In this document: one piece after another, positions 16,270 to 24,062 of the stretch
Position numbering within the stretch: the first letter of the stretch is position 1
Layout of the letters: the number at the start of each line of letters is the position of its first letter
Translations under genes and position numbers: made by a program
Assembly: GCA_963704535.1 (NCBI GenBank)
Contig: OY969916.1
Span: 7,564,001-7,628,000 of the forward strand
Direction: 5' to 3'
From: G963704535 sp963704535
GTDB taxonomy: Bacteria; Chloroflexota; Chloroflexia; Chloroflexales; Roseiflexaceae
Length of the DNA stretch: 64,000 nt
Notes under the pieces: generated by a model
What the model was told of the DNA's origin: nothing
Databases searched by the model: none
The model's input: only the letters and a program-made list of their open reading frames with translations

Positions 16270-17646
16270 ATGACAGACTCACTCTTCAATTCCAGAATCT
16301 CGGAGATACACGAATTGGTGGCAAATGATGACCTGAACACCGCAACGAAGCGATTGATGGACTTTGTGACCGATTTCACAGTAAAGGGGAAACGGAAAAA
16401 TGAGGTTCTCGTTATTAGAGGGACATATGTTGAGCTAAGAGAGGATATACGTATCCAAGGAAAATCGAAGGAGACCGATATTCGGACACGAGAACTGCGG
16501 CGGCAAGTCTTGGAATTTCTTGATGCTACTGTTGAAGAAAACAGCAAGGATACAAGTGCGAGTCCGTCACCTCAGCACCAGATCGACAGCCGACCCCCAA
16601 ACTCGATACTCAGGAACGGTTATGGCGATGCTCAACTATTGTCAGAGACAGGCTATGAGCGGGCTAAAAAGAAATTCTTCCAAGAGCGTAAACAACCTAA
16701 ACCAGCCACTGATATTGCCTTTGAAGGCAAAGGTATTACGAAGACGTATCGTAGTAAATCTGTGGAATTTGCTTTACAGCCTATTGACTTGCAATTAAGG
16801 CTTGGCGAGATTACTGCCGTCGTAGGTGAGAATGGCAATGGTAAGACAACACTGCTTAGAATAGTTGCCGGAGAACTAGCGACTAGTAATGGTACAATAG
16901 AATATCCAAATCTTACTTTGAATAGTCGAGATGATATTGATATATATGCAATTAAGCGTAAAATCGCTTATATTCCCCAGAACTTGCCAGAGTGGCCAGG
17001 TAAACTGATAAAAATGCTTTACTTTATAGCAGCTGTTAATGGGAAAAGAGGAAAAGCTATCGTCGATGAAGTCGATTTTATCATCAGTCGCTTGGGATTG
17101 GAGAAGTACCGTGATGCGAGTTGGAACGAATTGTCAGGTGGATTTAAAACTAGATTTACTCTGGCTAAGATGTTAATACGACGCCCTAAATTAGTGGTGT
17201 TGGATGAGCCGTTGGCCAATTTGGATATAAATTCTCAACTACTATTCCTGCGGGACTTAAAAGATTTGTCTCACTCTGTAGCGTATCCAATGGCTGTCAT
17301 TGTTAGCTCACAGCACTTGTACAATGTTGAGGATATAGCGGATAATATCATGTTTTTAAAAGATGGACAAGCTATTTACAATGGAAAAATGACGTTATTC
17401 GGTGAAGATAGAACCGAGAATCTTTTTGAATTGGGCTGTGATTTGCAAAAGAACAACCTTATTGATGTACTAGAAAAAGTAGGAAGTGTGCGAATTGATG
17501 GCGATGCTCGTCAATTCTTAGTCCATACGCACAGAGAGGTGTTGGCTAATGATATTCTCGAGATCCTCATGAACAATAACGTCCAAGTTCGCTTCTTTCG
17601 TGATGTAAGTAGATCGACACGTCGATTGTTTGGAGAGCTTTCATGA
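16270..17646 (+). CDS. EAD-like domain fused to ABC-transporter ATPase
   Basis: The 458-residue protein has an N-terminal helical module (about residues 8-86) resembling the effector-associated domain EAD11, a low-complexity linker (about 90-145) and an ABC ATPase. Visible are Walker A GENGNGKT (186-193), Q-loop PQN (236-238), signature LSGGF (288-292), Walker B LVVLDEP (308-314) and H-loop His349. The N-terminal module aligns with the start of the nucleosidase two genes on (HELVANDDLNTATKRL against DAIQQSDLESAITQL; KNEVLVIRGTYVELR against RNEVLQHSGSLRHLQ). The gene is AT-rich, overlaps the membrane gene downstream by four bases, and looks horizontally acquired. It probably powers the two membrane ORFs; cargo unknown. 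Confidence 0.82.
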   Translation: MTDSLFNSRISEIHELVANDDLNTATKRLMDFVTDFTVKGKRKNEVLVIRGTYVELREDIRIQGKSKETDIRTRELRRQVLEFLDATVEENSKDTSASPSPQHQIDSRPPNSILRNGYGDAQLLSETGYERAKKKFFQERKQPKPATDIAFEGKGITKTYRSKSVEFALQPIDLQLRLGEITAVVGENGNGKTTLLRIVAGELATSNGTIEYPNLTLNSRDDIDIYAIKRKIAYIPQNLPEWPGKLIKMLYFIAAVNGKRGKAIVDEVDFIISRLGLEKYRDASWNELSGGFKTRFTLAKMLIRRPKLVVLDEPLANLDINSQLLFLRDLKDLSHSVAYPMAVIVSSQHLYNVEDIADNIMFLKDGQAIYNGKMTLFGEDRTENLFELGCDLQKNNLIDVLEKVGSVRIDGDARQFLVHTHREVLANDILEILMNNNVQVRFFRDVSRSTRRLFGELS

Positions 17647-18077
17647 AGAGTAAGATCAGAGAGCTAATCTCTAGATTATTGAAACCGCAGTTTATTCAAG
17701 CTATTGATCAAAACTTCCTGATAAATCTCCCTTGGGTTTGGGCAACACGTGTTCATTATGTAGTTTACTATGCACTCCTAGCAATACCAGCAGCTGTATT
17801 TTATCGTCTGGTATATAATTCGCCGAACAGTAATATTATTTCACAGAATGGAAATGAAGTATCTCGAACCGACTATTATGTTATTGCCTTTCTTATCATT
17901 TTTGTTGTAGATGCTATTTGTTTCTTTTTTTGGTCTGTTATGGCCAGCATGTATAATATGATTGATGAATTTGGTGATATTCAATCTTCCACTTTGATTG
18001 CTGAGTTTTCTCTGTATTATATATGTAGTTTTGTGATTTTAATACCGCCATTTATAGTTTTTACACTATTGTCTTGA
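17643..18077 (+). CDS. membrane component of EAD-ABC system, first part
   Basis: 144 residues with three or four hydrophobic helices (about 40-58, 82-105 and 118-142). The N-terminus NLPWVWATRVHYVVYYALL resembles the opening of permeases that accompany similar ABC ATPases in gliding bacteria. ATG overlaps the ATPase stop (ATGA). The frame ends TGA at 18075-18077, overlapping the TTG that opens the next membrane ORF in a different phase. The two may be separate subunits or halves of one permease split by a frameshift. Confidence 0.65.
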   Translation: MKSKIRELISRLLKPQFIQAIDQNFLINLPWVWATRVHYVVYYALLAIPAAVFYRLVYNSPNSNIISQNGNEVSRTDYYVIAFLIIFVVDAICFFFWSVMASMYNMIDEFGDIQSSTLIAEFSLYYICSFVILIPPFIVFTLLS

Positions 18078-18562
18078 TTGATGTTCTGTTTATTAGTTGT
18101 ATATTGGCCATGAGTATTAGTCAAGTGCTATTTTTGAGCAAAAGTAGTTTTGACGGTGTTGCCGTTGTGATTTTTTTGCCATTCTTGATTATTGGTGTAG
18201 GGTTGCTTTCGTTTGGGATTTACCAATCCTCAAGGATTATTCGAGAGTTTGTTTCTTTAATAAATATCTCGTATTTTATCATTGTGTTGACTTGGGCGAG
18301 TACCTTGTATGACGTATTCCGTATAAGAAGAATAAAGCAGCAAACATCCCAATTAATGAGGCTTTCATTGTTACTTTATCTATCTCCGCTCTTAATTGGT
18401 ATGTCCGTATATGCTCTCTTGATGTTAATTAGTGGAGATGTAACGAATACAGAGCTAGTGATCAGAAAATATCATCTGTTAATAGCTACTATTTCCCCCG
18501 TGCCACTCCTGCCATACCTAAGGAAACAGCATATGCACCTCTCTGCCTTGCCACGGGAGTAA
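18074..18562 (+). CDS. membrane component of EAD-ABC system, second part
   Basis: 162 residues with about five hydrophobic helices and a basic segment RIRRIKQQTSQ between them. It begins at TTG 18074 with no ribosome site of its own, so expression would rely on translational coupling with, or frameshift from, the preceding ORF. AT-rich like its partners. It ends 3 bp before the EAD-nucleosidase gene. No family named with confidence; an ABC-type permease half is the best guess from context. Confidence 0.6.
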   Translation: MIDVLFISCILAMSISQVLFLSKSSFDGVAVVIFLPFLIIGVGLLSFGIYQSSRIIREFVSLINISYFIIVLTWASTLYDVFRIRRIKQQTSQLMRLSLLLYLSPLLIGMSVYALLMLISGDVTNTELVIRKYHLLIATISPVPLLPYLRKQHMHLSALPRE

Positions 18563-18565
18563 CGT

Positions 18566-19667
18566 ATGCCGAATGAGTTATCCTCCATCAGGGACGCAAT
18601 TCAACAAAGCGACCTCGAATCGGCTATTACACAACTGACAACCGTAGTCGAAAAATACTCCTCGCGCTTCCGCAACGAGGTGCTACAGCATAGCGGCAGT
18701 TTACGGCATCTCCAGGCCAGCGTTCGGAAGGGTCTGCTCACCACACAAGAGGAGCGGATCGAGAGGAATCGGCTCATCGCTGCCTTGCTGGAGGTCGTAG
18801 ACATTGTTGAGTACGAGATAGCACGGAAGGCAAGCAATTCGCCAGCGCATGGACAGGCTTCGAGCTATGCGGAAGCAAAGTCTCCCGCGGCAAATCAGCC
18901 AGGAAAGCAGACCGACGTGCTCCTGGTCACGGTCACGGCTGTGGAGAACTCAGGCAGTCTTGGCGGCGGCACAGCAAAAGACATCTCAGCCGGGCCGGCC
19001 GCTCTTCGTCGGCGACAGCACCTACCTTGATCTGGGATCGTTAGGCGGCGTCAGTGCCTGCCTGGCGCGCTCGGAGATGGGCGCCGAAGGGCCGGGCGGT
19101 TCGAGTCTGACGATCTTCGAGGCTATTGAGCGATTATCTCCAAGCGCGATTATCATGGTGGGCATCGCTTTTGGTATGAACCCGGAAAAGCAGCGGATCG
19201 GCGATGTTTTGGTTTCCAGGCAACTAATGAACTACGCGTCACAACGGGTTGGAACGGGGAGCGGTGTTGAGCCGGAGCTGACACCACGTGGAGACCGCAT
19301 AACGGCGTCCATTAGATTACTCGATAGATTGCGCTATGCGGAGTTGGGCTGGAGCAGCGCGCCAGTGCGTTTCGGTCTGATCGTCTCAGGCCCCAGCTTG
19401 GTAGATAACTACGATTATCGTCGCCAGCTCCAACAAATCGAGCGCGAGGCGATTGGCGGGGAAATGGAAGGATCGGGTTTGTATGCTGCAGCCCAACGCA
19501 AGAAGATAGATTGGGTGCTTGTAAAGGCGATCTGCGATTGGGCCGATGGCAACAAAGGCGAAAACAAAGATCAGAACCAGCTGCTGGCGGCCAGGAATGC
19601 AGCTGAGTTCACTATTCACGCGCTGGCTCAAGGCGGCTTTTCGCAATCCAGTGGGACTGAGGGCTAG
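18566..19667 (+). pseudogene. EAD-like domain fused to nucleoside phosphorylase/nucleosidase (one frameshift)
   Basis: Residues about 1-75 (SIRDAIQQSDLESAITQL to NRLIAALLEVVDIVEYE) form an EAD11-like module. After a linker comes a PNP/UDP-phosphorylase-type domain: DVLLVTVTAVE, LFVGDSTYLDLGSLGG, LTIFEAIERLSPSAIIMVGI, GDVLVSRQLMNY and the C-terminal AIGGEMEGSGLYAAAQ and VKAICDWADGNKGENKD, the family's nucleoside-binding Met-Glu and catalytic Asp region. One extra base near 18947 (GTGGAG-A-ACTCAG) shifts the frame between the two parts; without it a 366-residue protein results. Relatives are effectors in bacterial conflict systems. It shares its N-terminal module with the ABC ATPase of the same operon. 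Confidence 0.8.
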
Positions 19668-20597
19668 ATGCTTGATCTTCTCCACGCCTTCGCCGAAGTC
19701 CTTCTGCCGGTTATCGTCGTCGTTACCCTGGGCTATCTCCTCGGCCGCTCGTTCCCCCTGGACATCCGCACATTAAACCGGGTGAGCCTCTACGTCCTGA
19801 CGCCCTGCCTGGTCTTTGTGGCCCTGCTGCGGGCCGAGATCGGCGGGGCCGAGGCGATCGGCCTGACGCTGCAAATGGCCCTGGTCATGGCCGTCACGAC
19901 GCTGTGCGCCTTCCTGGCGGCGATCCCGTTCCGGCTCACCGGCCCGCAACGCAGCGGCTTTCTGCTGACCACGACCTTCATGAACTCCGGCAATTACGGC
20001 CTATCGGTGTCACGCTTCGCCTTTGGCGAGATCGGGTTTCAATACGCGATCGTCGGCTACCTGACGCAGGCCATTCTGGCTCAGACGCTGGCCGTGTACC
20101 TGGCGTCGGCCGGGCGCGGGACTCGCCGGGCGGCGCTGGGCCAGGTGTTTCGCCTCCCGCTGATCTACGCCGCACTGGCCGCGCTGGGCTTGCGGCTGGT
20201 GGGGGTGCGGCTGGACGAAACGAACGGCGTCGTCGCGCTGGGGCTGTACCGTGGTCTGCGGCTGGTGGCGGACGCCGCGCTGCCGATCTTGCTGCTGATC
20301 CTGGGCACCCAACTTACGCGGCGCGAGCCGATCACCGCCAGCGGACCGCTGGCGGCGACCGTCGTCCTGCGGCTGCTGCTCTCGATCCCGCTGGCCTATG
20401 CAATCGGCTCTCTGATTGGCTTAAACGGTTTGCCGCTGCATGTGGGGACAATCCAAGCGGCCATGCCCACGGCAGTCAACATGATCGTGCTGGCTGTCGA
20501 GTTCGATACCTGGCCCGAGTTTGTGAGCCAAGGGGTAGTGCTCACCACGCTTGGCAGCCTGGTCTCGTTGACATTCCTGATCGCGGTGCTACGCTAG
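19668..20597 (+). CDS. AEC-family (auxin efflux carrier-type) transporter
   Basis: A 309-residue protein with about ten hydrophobic segments in the 5+5 arrangement of the AEC family, including the N-terminal VVTLGYLLGRSFPLDIRTLN, TTFMNSGNYGLSVSRFAFGE and the C-terminal IQAAMPTAVNMIVLAVEF, which are the family's unwound-helix motifs. AEC proteins export or import small organic anions such as malate. The ATG follows the nucleosidase TAG with zero spacing (TAGATG), so translation is coupled, yet its base composition matches the host chromosome, not the AT-rich operon. Confidence 0.85.
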   Translation: MLDLLHAFAEVLLPVIVVVTLGYLLGRSFPLDIRTLNRVSLYVLTPCLVFVALLRAEIGGAEAIGLTLQMALVMAVTTLCAFLAAIPFRLTGPQRSGFLLTTTFMNSGNYGLSVSRFAFGEIGFQYAIVGYLTQAILAQTLAVYLASAGRGTRRAALGQVFRLPLIYAALAALGLRLVGVRLDETNGVVALGLYRGLRLVADAALPILLLILGTQLTRREPITASGPLAATVVLRLLLSIPLAYAIGSLIGLNGLPLHVGTIQAAMPTAVNMIVLAVEFDTWPEFVSQGVVLTTLGSLVSLTFLIAVLR

Positions 20598-20600
20598 CCG

Positions 20601-20840
20601 CTACCAGACATATGGGATGAGGCGATACTTCACCTGCGCCATATACTCGTCATAGTTGGCCAGTTCCGCTCGCAGCGTGCGCTCTTCCTGTACCGCCCGA
20701 AACGCGATGGCGACCAACAGGACCAGCACCAGGAATAGCCCGTACCATGATCCCAGCAAGAGCGTTGTGCCGACCAGGAGGATGAGCGCCGTGGCATACA
20801 GTGGGTGGCGCACGTAGTGATACGGTCCGGTGGATACCAC
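20601..20840 (-). pseudogene. C-terminal remnant of isoprenylcysteine/phospholipid methyltransferase-like protein
   Basis: 79 residues match the C-terminal half of ICMT/PEMT-type membrane methyltransferases: TGPYHYVRHPLYATALILL, two hydrophobic segments, and RTLRAELANYDEYMAQVKYRLIP with the Glu-Glu/Tyr-x-x-Tyr region. The N-terminal membrane half is missing. Immediately upstream the frame joins a peptide (FEGWNRPGCFPDLVV) unrelated to this family that has a second copy at 21787-21858, so the gene was truncated by recombination. Confidence 0.65.
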
Positions 20841-20968
20841 TAGATCAGGAAAGCAGCCGGGTCGATTCCAGCCTTCAAAATCGGCTCGATCTTGCTCGCT
20901 GCATTGTGGCGTCGGCTACACCTGTTGTTGGGCCATTCAAGGCTGATCGACCACATTCGCGCGAAACT

Positions 20969-21229
20969 CTACGACGTGTCATCGATGTTCGCTCTGAAAT
21001 CGCCGCCTGCATCGAGATCGAGATCATCGCGGGTGAACCGATCCATACTCACCTGGAAAAACGCCGCAAGCTGGAGGACAAAGGCAAGCTTGGGTATCCG
21101 CCGCCCGTTTTCAATATCGCTGAGGTAACTATTGAACGAAGGCGGATGCCCCAACGCCACCGCCAGATCACGCAAGCTTAACCCACGCTGGAGGCGCAGG
21201 AAGCGCAGTTTTTCCCCAAGTCGTTGCAT
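20969..21229 (-). CDS. XRE-family helix-turn-helix regulator
   Basis: An 86-residue single-domain DNA-binding protein. Residues about 4-60 are a Cro/C1-type HTH: GEKLRFLRLQRGLSLRDLAV, a slightly long loop GHPPSFNSYLSDIENG, RRIPKLAFVLQLAAFFQV. The C-terminus is acidic (RDDLDLDAGGDF). It is divergent from the small gene at 21451, whose strong promoter lies in the shared upstream region, so that promoter is a plausible target. Start ATG 21229. Confidence 0.8.
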   Translation of the reverse strand: MQRLGEKLRFLRLQRGLSLRDLAVALGHPPSFNSYLSDIENGRRIPKLAFVLQLAAFFQVSMDRFTRDDLDLDAGGDFRANIDDTS

Positions 21230-21253
21230 ACGCTAATCGTGGGAACGCCCTAC

Positions 21254-21282
21254 TTGACAGCCGTACTATCACCGCGTATACT
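21254..21282 (+). promoter_or_regulatory. strong sigma70-type promoter
   Basis: TTGACA (21254-21259), a 17-bp spacer and TATACT (21277-21282), the best promoter match seen in the window. It lies between the XRE gene and the small gene and would start RNA near 21289, leaving an untranslated leader of about 160 nt. Confidence 0.75.
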
Positions 21283-21288
21283 GCTACC

Positions 21289-21450
21289 TAAATAGTAAGC
21301 AGTAGCGCTTACGTTGTGCCCCTCGCGCTGCGCCAACAGCCGAGGGGCTGGCACTGGCGGCCAAAGCGCCAATGCAGGGCCATTGTACCACATGGCTCTG
21401 CTGCTGCATTGCCGCCTCAGTGCGGGCGATACGCCCGCAGGAGGCACTTT
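21289..21450 (+). ncRNA. highly structured 5' leader, candidate cis-regulatory RNA
   Basis: Predicted by eye: GTAAGC/GCTTAC hairpin (21296-21313 area); CCCCTCG/CGAGGGG hairpin (about 21319-21347); a long stem GCACTGGCGGC (21351-21361) with GCCGCCTCAGTGC (21411-21423) enclosing AATGCAG/CTGCATT and GCCAT/ATGGC; and GCGGGCG/CGCCCGC (21422-21438) whose 3' side touches the ribosome site AGGAGG (21439-21444). The long stem and the last hairpin share bases 21422-21423, so they could exchange. It matches no riboswitch class I can recognise. Confidence 0.5.
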
Positions 21451-21717
21451 ATGGAGATCGGATCATCCACACCTCTGTGTCCCCCCAACGCAGCCACGAT
21501 CAGCTACACCCTTATCCGCCACATTGGCCTGGTGCTTGATGAACTCAGCAGCCAAGGGCTAGAGGTCTGGCAGGACGAACGCCGCCGCTGGCGCTGGCGT
21601 TGGACCGGCACGCAAGTTCAGGCCGAACGCGGCTTTTGGGCGCTGGGGGAGGCGGTTGTGGATGCGGTGGTGGCGCGGTATCCGGCGGCGTTTGATGGAA
21701 CAGCGGTTGGTGTGTAG
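21451..21717 (+). CDS. small hypothetical protein
   Basis: 88 residues from ATG 21451, which has a perfect AGGAGG six bases upstream. Notable stretches are LIRHIGLVLDELSSQGLEVW, the Arg/Trp cluster DERRRWRWRWTGTQ and FWALGEAVVDAVVARYP. No signal peptide, membrane segment or known domain is seen. The strong promoter, long structured leader and divergent XRE gene suggest tight regulation. An in-frame upstream extension to 21316 runs through the leader and is unlikely to be translated. A hairpin follows at 21731-21774. Confidence 0.6.
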   Translation: MEIGSSTPLCPPNAATISYTLIRHIGLVLDELSSQGLEVWQDERRRWRWRWTGTQVQAERGFWALGEAVVDAVVARYPAAFDGTAVGV

Positions 21718-21730
21718 AGTGGCGTATGAA

Positions 21731-21774
21731 TGGGCTGCCTTCGGATGGTACGGGACTGGTTCGAAGGCGGCCCA
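21731..21774 (+). terminator. hairpin after small gene
   Basis: TGGGCTGCCTTCG and CGAAGGCGGCCCA pair with one mismatch around an 18-base loop, 14 bp beyond the stop. No T-run. Confidence 0.45.
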
Positions 21775-21786
21775 ACGGCTTGGGCA

Positions 21787-21858
21787 TTAGCTGCGCCGCA
21801 CCAATAGATCGGGAAAGCCATCAGGCCGAAACCAACCTTCAAAATAGCTACGATCTTG
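21787..21858 (-). pseudogene. 23-residue C-terminal remnant, paralogue of peptide at 20840-20890
   Basis: QDRSYFEGWFRPDGFPDLLV ending RRS and TAA is nearly the same as QDRADFEGWNRPGCFPDLVV on the same strand just upstream of the methyltransferase remnant. Two copies of one gene tail thus flank the XRE/leader/small-gene segment. Parent family not recognised. The region from here to 22008 holds nothing else visible. Confidence 0.5.
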
Positions 21859-22008
21859 GGGCCGCGAACGGCAATCGGGGTACGGTATGAACTCCGCGTC
21901 GCGGCCTCCGCTGCAACGGCGGGTTAGATGACAATAGCGGGTATGATGCTAAATGTGATCGGTCTTCTTGTCCTTTAAACAACTCATTCCATAGGGAATC
22001 AGCAGCTC

Positions 22009-22779
22009 CTATATCTTTAGCCACTGTTCCGGAATTATGTCTTTAGTATCCAAGTCAGCAAAGCCGTCTCCATACCACCTCGAAGGGGCAATCACCGTCT
22101 TTTCACCATTTTCATTCAACCATGCCCCCCACCAGCCGAACGTACTATTGGCGATTATGTTATTCCTACAAAAGCTTATCAAATGCAGCGATAACAACTT
22201 GCTGGCCTCTTCGATAAAAAAGAATTTATCGCCCACAAATTGACGTTTGCACCAATCAATATCATCCGAGAATACTAAATAGATGGTATCACTTGGGAAT
22301 TGCGCTATACTCCTATTAAAGTAATTCATAGAGAGTACAGGATAATTGTGTTGGGCTAGCAAATAATCTCCTCGGCGCACTGATATAGAGCAGCAGTTCG
22401 CTTCTAATAAATGCTCGTATTTCGATTTCAGATAAGCGACATGATCGTCTTTCAAAGTGAAGTATTTCCTTATAGTATCCTCACAGTGCTTGAAGTACTT
22501 TTCTGATTGAAAGTACCCTATTATATCCCAATTGTATTGCCCTTCTAAAGACACGGGCCGGTAATGGAAAGGCGTTGTGGCATCGTAGAGTTTCAGAGCA
22601 AGGTTTAGCAAATGTGCTCTCTCGATTTGAGGAATAGGGTTCTTGTAATACTCTGAATACGCCCACACAGGAAACACAAAGCTTTGATCATTCTTGATAG
22701 CGATGCCTATAGTGCTAGCTATTTGAAATAGCTGATTTCCAAGTCTTCCCAAGTTCCCTAGCTTTGTACATGTAATCAT
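22009..22779 (-). CDS. glycosyltransferase family 11 (alpha-1,2-fucosyltransferase-like)
   Basis: The 256-residue protein matches GT11, enzymes that transfer fucose from GDP-fucose to galactose on surface glycans. Seen are the N-terminal GNLGRLGNQLFQIASTIGIA, the GDP-fucose motif ISVRRGDYL, YLVFSDDIDWCKRQF and the C-terminal NSTFGWWGAWLNE. No signal peptide; cytoplasmic or membrane-associated. It is markedly AT-rich against its surroundings and stands alone with no polysaccharide cluster nearby, which points to recent transfer. Confidence 0.87.
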   Translation of the reverse strand: MITCTKLGNLGRLGNQLFQIASTIGIAIKNDQSFVFPVWAYSEYYKNPIPQIERAHLLNLALKLYDATTPFHYRPVSLEGQYNWDIIGYFQSEKYFKHCEDTIRKYFTLKDDHVAYLKSKYEHLLEANCCSISVRRGDYLLAQHNYPVLSMNYFNRSIAQFPSDTIYLVFSDDIDWCKRQFVGDKFFFIEEASKLLSLHLISFCRNNIIANSTFGWWGAWLNENGEKTVIAPSRWYGDGFADLDTKDIIPEQWLKI

Positions 22780-22861
22780 ATTGTTAGCCTGCCATCTAAC
22801 TACTGAATCAGCGTCATCCCGACGCCCAACACCAGGAGCCGCAAGCCGAGTATATCACACG

Positions 22862-23055
22862 CCTGTGCCTTGAGCAACGGCTATCCTCCCTCACGCAATA
22901 CGCCACGCTGACGCGCTAATTCCCTATCATCCGGGATGGTGCGACGGCTTGATGCCTCCTCAGAAACGCGATTCGCGCGTCAGTATGCCGTGAGCAATGG
23001 CTATCCTCCCTCATCTAATACGCCATCCAGACGCGCTATTTCCCAGCAATGTGGA
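22862..23055. repeat. two direct copies of an approximately 65-bp repeat, 120 bp apart
   Basis: TGAGCAACGGCTATCCTCCC at about 22870 and TGAGCAATGGCTATCCTCCC at about 22990, each continuing through a degenerate AATACGCCA...ACGCGCTA block. No gene is supported in 22780-23216. Confidence 0.65.
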
Positions 23056-23216
23056 GGGCGCAACAGCTTGACGCCCTCTCCAGGCCCAAACTGCGAACCA
23101 GGTTGCCGGCCACCGGGTGTCAGGGCAGATAGGCGATCGGGTGGGGTGCCAGGCTGGCGTGCCGAGGAGTGATGTTATAATACCGGCCAGAATCCACCTG
23201 CCAGGGAGAAGACGCG

Positions 23217-24062
23217 TTGAATGTGACCAAAGCCGTGATCACGGCCGCCGCGCGCACGCAGCGAACGCTGCCGCTCCAACGCCTCGTTGATCGCGACGGC
23301 GTGCAGAAGCCGGTGCTCCAGATCATCGTCGAGGAGGCGATCGGCGCGGGTGTGGACGAGATCTGCGTCGTGATCGGCCCCGGCGACGCGGCGGCCTACC
23401 GCGAGGCGGCCGGCGAGCAGATCGACCGGCTGCGGTTTGTCGAGCAGCCGGCGCCGCTTGGCTATGGCCACGCGGTCCACTGCGCCAGGGCGTTCGTCGG
23501 CGATGCGCCGTTTCTGCACCTGGTCGGCGACCACCTGTATGTCAGCCGTACCGTTAAGGGCTGCGCGGCCCAGTTGGTCGAGGTGGCCGTCGCCGAAGCC
23601 TGCGCGGTGTCGGCGGTGCAACCCTCGCGCGAGAGCCTGCTGCCCTATTACGGCACTGTCGGTGGGCGGCTGGTGCCGGGCCGCCAGGACCTGTACCTGA
23701 TCGAGAATGTGATCGAGAAGCCCACACCCACCGCAGCCGAGCAGCAGCTCATGGTCCCCGGCCTGCGCGTCGGCCATTACCTGTGCTTCTTCGGGATGCA
23801 TGTGCTGACGCCGGCGGTGATGGAGATCCTGGCCGAGCACGTGCGCGCCGCCGGCGATTCCGGCGGGGTCCAGCTCTCGCCGGCGCTGGCCGAGCTGGCG
23901 GGCCGCGAGCGCTACCTGGCGCTGGCGAACCTGGGGTGGCGCTACGATGTCGGCGCGAAGTACGGCCTGCTGACGGCCCAACTCGCGCTGGCGCTCGACG
24001 GGAAGGACCGCGACGAGGTGCTGGCGCAACTGGTCGAACTGCTGGCGCTGCGGAACACGTAA
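23217..24062 (+). CDS. sugar-1-phosphate nucleotidyltransferase (GalU-like)
   Basis: A nucleotidyltransferase-fold protein of 281 residues similar to UTP-glucose-1-phosphate uridylyltransferases. The opening KAVITAAARTQRTLPLQRLVDRDG stands where the GxGTR loop normally lies, so the loop is unusual (ARTQR). Later blocks are EQPAPLGYGHAVHCARAF, APFLHLVGDHLYV and the C-terminal GWRYDVGAKYGLLTAQLALAL. TTG 23217 is the only start before the first strand. The downstream kinase/uridylyltransferase fusion (26.5-29.9 kb) suggests a shared sugar-activation pathway, now split by the GxxExxY gene and an IS. Its last 16 codons are duplicated downstream. Confidence 0.75.
   Translation: MNVTKAVITAAARTQRTLPLQRLVDRDGVQKPVLQIIVEEAIGAGVDEICVVIGPGDAAAYREAAGEQIDRLRFVEQPAPLGYGHAVHCARAFVGDAPFLHLVGDHLYVSRTVKGCAAQLVEVAVAEACAVSAVQPSRESLLPYYGTVGGRLVPGRQDLYLIENVIEKPTPTAAEQQLMVPGLRVGHYLCFFGMHVLTPAVMEILAEHVRAAGDSGGVQLSPALAELAGRERYLALANLGWRYDVGAKYGLLTAQLALALDGKDRDEVLAQLVELLALRNT

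Noticed and set aside
21851..22008. Coding potential between the gene-tail remnant and the fucosyltransferase
   Set aside because: No open frame with a ribosome site or recognisable similarity was seen.
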